Assembly (NCBI GenBank): GCA_036396915.1
Contig: DASWJX010000026.1
Span: 1 to 8,775, forward strand
From: BM509 sp036396915
GTDB taxonomy: Bacteria > Desulfobacterota > Desulfuromonadia > Desulfuromonadales > Geopsychrobacteraceae
DNA: 8,775 nt
Direction: 5' to 3'
The position numbers were made by a program, and so were the translations under genes. Positions 6,931 to 8,775 of the stretch are shown here, one piece after another. Position 1 is the stretch's first letter. Each line of letters opens with the position of its first letter. The notes below the pieces were generated by a model. That model was not told where the DNA came from, did no database searches, and saw nothing but the letters and a program-made list of their open reading frames with translations.

Positions 6931-6946
6931 CATAGCTACGGCTATG
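6931..6946. repeat. Central hairpin of the MITE-like element
   Basis: CATAGC-TACG-GCTATG: a 6-bp perfect stem with a 4-nt loop, centred within half a base of the element midpoint. Confidence 0.75.
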
Positions 6947-7002
6947 AGCTCTCAAACGACCCAAAATCTGTTCTCAAACTTCTGGATTTTCGCTTCGGCC
7001 CT

Positions 7003-7023
7003 ATTCTCGGACAGCCTCCTAGC
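7003..7023. repeat. Right terminal inverted repeat of the MITE-like element
   Basis: Begins ATTCTCGGACAGCC and ends CTCCTAGC; perfect reverse complement of 6855-6875. Its last five bases overlap the yajQ stop codon and part of its final sense codon. Confidence 0.9.
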
Positions 7024-7504
7024 TGCGCATGTTTTCGAACTGCAGCTCAATATCCAGATCTTTCGACTTGAGCAGCTGCATCACCTCCTGGAGATCGTCG
7101 ATCTTCTTGCCGCTGACCCGCACCTGCTCCTCCATGATCTGGGCCTGCACCTTGAGTTTGGTTTCCTTGATCAGCTTGACGATCTCCTTGCCCTTCTCCT
7201 TGCTGATCCCCTGGACGATGGCGGCCTTCTGCCGCACCGTTCCGGCGGAGGCCGGCTCTTCCTTGCCGTAATCGAAGCATTTCGGCGAGACGTTGCGCCG
7301 CACCAGTTTGCCGATCAGGATCTCCCTGATCGCCTGCAATTTGTAATCGTCGGCGGCAAGAATGGTCAGACCGTCCTTCTCCAGTTTGAGCTCATTATGG
7401 GTGCCCTTGAAGTCGTAACGCTGCTCGATCTCCTTGACGGCCTGATTGACGGCGTTGTCGACCTCCTGCATGTCGACCTTGGAGACGATATCGAAACTCG
7501 GCAT
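7019..7504 (-). CDS. yajQ: YajQ family nucleotide-binding protein
   Basis: A 161-residue cytoplasmic protein of the YajQ/UPF0234 family, full length. The opening MPSFDIVSKVDMQEVDNAVN, RYDFKGT (29-35), the middle block VRRNVSPKCFDYGKEEPASAG, and the end VRVSGKKIDDLQEVMQLL...LDIELQFENMR are all typical. The fold is two ferredoxin-like halves; family members bind nucleotides, and Xanthomonas and Pseudomonas relatives bind cyclic di-GMP and act in gene regulation. Binding by this protein is inferred only. The ATG has GGAGG 6 nt upstream (7511-7515). It is the first gene after the lolA terminator, so a promoter should lie in 7505-7580. Its TAG stop falls inside the terminal repeat of the MITE-like element; the final Ser codon also lies largely in the repeat, so the last residue may have been affected by the insertion. 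Confidence 0.95.
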   Translation of the reverse strand: MPSFDIVSKVDMQEVDNAVNQAVKEIEQRYDFKGTHNELKLEKDGLTILAADDYKLQAIREILIGKLVRRNVSPKCFDYGKEEPASAGTVRQKAAIVQGISKEKGKEIVKLIKETKLKVQAQIMEEQVRVSGKKIDDLQEVMQLLKSKDLDIELQFENMRS

Positions 7505-7532
7505 AGCTTTCCTCCCTAATCTCAGAGTTAAT

Positions 7533-7554
7533 CAAGAAGCTTTCGCAAGAAGCT
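7533..7554. repeat. Pair of 9-bp direct repeats upstream of yajQ
   Basis: CAAGAAGCT occurs at 7533-7541 and 7546-7554, a 13-bp period, 29-50 nt upstream of the yajQ ATG and downstream of the lolA terminator. The position suits a regulator-binding site, but two copies of a 9-mer are weak evidence and no known operator is recognised. Confidence 0.35.
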
Positions 7555-7571
7555 CACAGAATCGGTGACTT

Positions 7572-7611
7572 ATAACACAAAACCGCCCCGAAAAGAAAGT
7601 TCCGGGGCGGT
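7572..7611 (-). terminator. Rho-independent terminator of lolA
   Basis: A perfect 9-bp GC-rich stem (7582-7590 ACCGCCCCG with 7603-7611 CGGGGCGGT) and a 12-nt loop, followed on the minus strand by TTTTGTGTT. It lies 31 nt after the lolA stop and ends the cheC-like/lolA unit before yajQ. On the plus strand the run after the stem is not T-rich, so it acts in the minus direction. Confidence 0.9.
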
Positions 7612-7642
7612 CTGCACAAAAATCGAACGCTTCCGGCGGCGG

Positions 7643-8413
7643 TCAGTAGCCCGGTCCCTGCGCGGAGGGGCGCACCACCTCGACCCCTGCCGGCGTCTGA
7701 AAACGAAAAATCTCTTTTGCCAGCCCCCGATTGATGCTGACCTTGTGGAACGAGATGGCGGTCCGGTTGCCGCTGGGGTCGATGACGGCGGTCGACACAA
7801 TCGGGAACAGCGAACCGGTCTTGTGCTGTTTGACAAACGCGTCAACGGCTTGTTGCGAGACGACGACTTCCAGCCGGTTGATATATTGCGATTCCTTAAG
7901 CGGGCGCAGCGCCAGGACCGGATTGCCTTCGCTATCGCGGCTGGGCTCCGCCCAGTCGACCGAAAAGTCCCGGCCCAGGTTGCCCAGCGCGCTGAGAAAG
8001 GTGATCGGATTTTCGCCCTGCAGGCTGGACAGCTTGCTCATATCGCTCTCGATCACCTGCCGGTTTTCCGGCAGATAGAACCACATGGTGCGACCGTCGG
8101 AGACGATTTCCTGAGGCGCCGGCTCGCGGTATTCCCAGCGGAACATGGCGGAGCCGTTCTGCGCGCCGTCCCGGATAAATCTGAAGCTGACCGATCCGGA
8201 TCCGTGCTGGGTACGGTCGATGGAGGCGATATGCGATTGCTGCAGAAATTCCGCCTGAAAATCGTCGATGCGCGCCCCTTCGGCCTGCTGCGGGTCGCTT
8301 CTGAACGGGCGTTCCAGCGCCTGCAGCACCTCCGGCAAGGCGGCGCTTTCGTCGGCAAGCGCCGAACCAAAGCAGCCGAACAGGATCAGGGCCAGCGGGA
8401 TCAGCCTTCTCAT
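7643..8413 (-). CDS. lolA: Outer-membrane lipoprotein carrier protein LolA
   Basis: Periplasmic chaperone that takes lipoproteins from the inner-membrane LolCDE complex to the outer membrane. The 256-residue precursor has a Sec signal peptide (MRRLIPLALILFGCFGSALA, cleavage after residue 20). The mature part shows the family pattern: FQAEFLQQS (52-60), then MFRWEYREPAPQEIVSDG (90-107) with the conserved Arg92 and Trp93, TMWFYLPENRQVIESD (109-124), and a C-terminal strand pair AVIDPSGNRTAISFHKV followed by FRFQTPAGVEVVRP. Cys14 lies in the signal hydrophobic core and is not a convincing lipobox. AGGAG stands 6 nt before the ATG (8420-8424). It lies 45 nt after the CheC-like gene with no clear terminator between, so the two may be cotranscribed, and it is followed by a strong terminator. 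Confidence 0.93.
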   Translation of the reverse strand: MRRLIPLALILFGCFGSALADESAALPEVLQALERPFRSDPQQAEGARIDDFQAEFLQQSHIASIDRTQHGSGSVSFRFIRDGAQNGSAMFRWEYREPAPQEIVSDGRTMWFYLPENRQVIESDMSKLSSLQGENPITFLSALGNLGRDFSVDWAEPSRDSEGNPVLALRPLKESQYINRLEVVVSQQAVDAFVKQHKTGSLFPIVSTAVIDPSGNRTAISFHKVSINRGLAKEIFRFQTPAGVEVVRPSAQGPGY

Positions 8414-8458
8414 AGTCGTCTCCTGACGTTGATGCGGTTATGGAAAAAAATGATGATA

Positions 8459-8775
8459 TCAGGGGGAGGGCGGCGGAGCAACACCGGTCAAACGTCCGCT
8501 TGCGACAATCTGCTGCAGGGATTGCGCGGCAACCTGAAAAAAGACCGCGCCTTCGAGCAGCACCCCCTGGGCCGAACGGCATTCGAGCCGCGCCTGCAGC
8601 GCAAACGCGCCGGGCGCTTGGCAGCTGTCCCGCCAGTGCCGCTCCAGCTCCTGCCGGCTGCCGGTCAGAAAGGTCGGCGGCAGCGGCAGCGCGCGGAGTT
8701 GCAGCCGGTCGTCGAGACTGGCCAGCACCCCTGAAGCGAAAATGTTGCCGACCTCTTTGAGGGTCGAGCGCAAAG
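8459..8775 (-). CDS. CheC/CheX/FliY-type chemotaxis phosphatase, N-terminal part outside window
   Basis: The last 105 or so residues of a protein whose start lies beyond the right edge; the first visible residues are RSTLKEVGNIFASGVLASL. This fits the CheC phosphatase active-site consensus exactly: Ser, three residues, Glu, two residues, Asn, then 22 residues to Pro (S..LKEVGN with Pro at the end of LPLPP). CheC proteins dephosphorylate CheY-P; two-site CheC has two such motifs, and this one is in the C-terminal half. The remainder (ALQARLECRSAQGVLLEGAVFFQV) matches the beta-strand end of the fold. A TTG three bases from the edge is not a believable start, since an N-terminal half is expected. 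Whether the protein has one or two active sites, and whether it sits in a chemotaxis cluster, cannot be seen from here. Confidence 0.75.
   Translation of the reverse strand, partial: LRSTLKEVGNIFASGVLASLDDRLQLRALPLPPTFLTGSRQELERHWRDSCQAPGAFALQARLECRSAQGVLLEGAVFFQVAAQSLQQIVASGRLTGVAPPPSP

Larger units (their letters stand above)
6855..7023. mobile_element. MITE-like non-autonomous element, 169 bp, perfect 21-bp terminal inverted repeats
   Basis: The ends at 6855-6875 and 7003-7023 are exact reverse complements over 21 bases (core GGAGGCTGTCCGAGAAT). Between them the two arms keep pairing imperfectly (for example AAACCCAG..GTTTG against AAATCCAG..GTTTG). At the exact midpoint lies a perfect hairpin, CATAGC-TACG-GCTATG (6931-6946). 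The whole element is therefore one long imperfect palindrome. No protein of useful length is encoded, so it would need a transposase from elsewhere. If the true ends begin at GGAGG, a TA flanks each side within GCTAGC, as expected for TA-targeting IS630/Tc1-type transposition; this is inference. It overlaps the last five bases of yajQ, including its stop codon, and separates yajQ from rimO. Confidence 0.8.

Noticed and set aside
7505..7580. Sigma-70 promoter for yajQ
   Set aside because: A promoter is expected here, but TTGCGA and TTGTGT have no convincing -10 box at 16-18 nt, so no position can be supported.
8442..8462. Run of seven T on the minus strand between the CheC-like gene and lolA, considered as a terminator
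   Set aside because: No GC-rich stem precedes it, only a small TGATATCA palindrome.
7565..8734. 389-codon plus-strand frame spanning lolA and the CheC-like gene
   Set aside because: It crosses a terminator and two supported minus-strand genes and has no domain signal.

Overview
The window is GC-rich, and every gene I can support lies on the minus strand, so the map reads right to left. The gene set is Gram-negative: LolA with a signal peptide, a CheC-type chemotaxis phosphatase, YajQ and RimO. Together with DUF445, DUF815 and an ApbE / NusG-domain-II / Gx-transporter trio, it resembles Desulfuromonadia (the Geobacter/Desulfuromonas group). That placement is an inference from gene content, not a search result.

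Layout in transcription order (right to left): the C-terminal end of a CheC-family phosphatase, cut by the window edge; lolA; a clear Rho-independent terminator facing leftward; yajQ with a strong ribosome binding site; a 169-bp MITE-like palindromic element with perfect 21-bp terminal inverted repeats, sitting in the yajQ stop codon; rimO; apbE; a NusG domain II protein; a Gx transporter family membrane protein; a DUF445 membrane protein; a DUF815 AAA+ ATPase; msrA; and the 5' part of a LEA14-like lipoprotein gene, cut by the left edge.

From rimO to the LEA14-like gene the genes overlap or lie within about 50 nt of each other, with no terminator visible, so they look like one operon. ApbE attaches FMN to exported proteins. 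The NusG-II and Gx proteins are its frequent partners in extracytosolic electron-transfer loci, so these three are the most coherent functional group here. The downstream four (DUF445, DUF815, MsrA, LEA14-like) suggest envelope maintenance and stress repair, but the roles of DUF445 and DUF815 are not established.

The main non-gene signals are the MITE-like element with an apparent TA target duplication, a two-tier stem-loop where the 3' end of the Gx gene meets the DUF445 leader, the lolA terminator, and a pair of 9-bp direct repeats upstream of yajQ. No tRNA, rRNA, CRISPR array, phage gene or transposase gene was seen, and no stretch above 300 bases lacks a gene.
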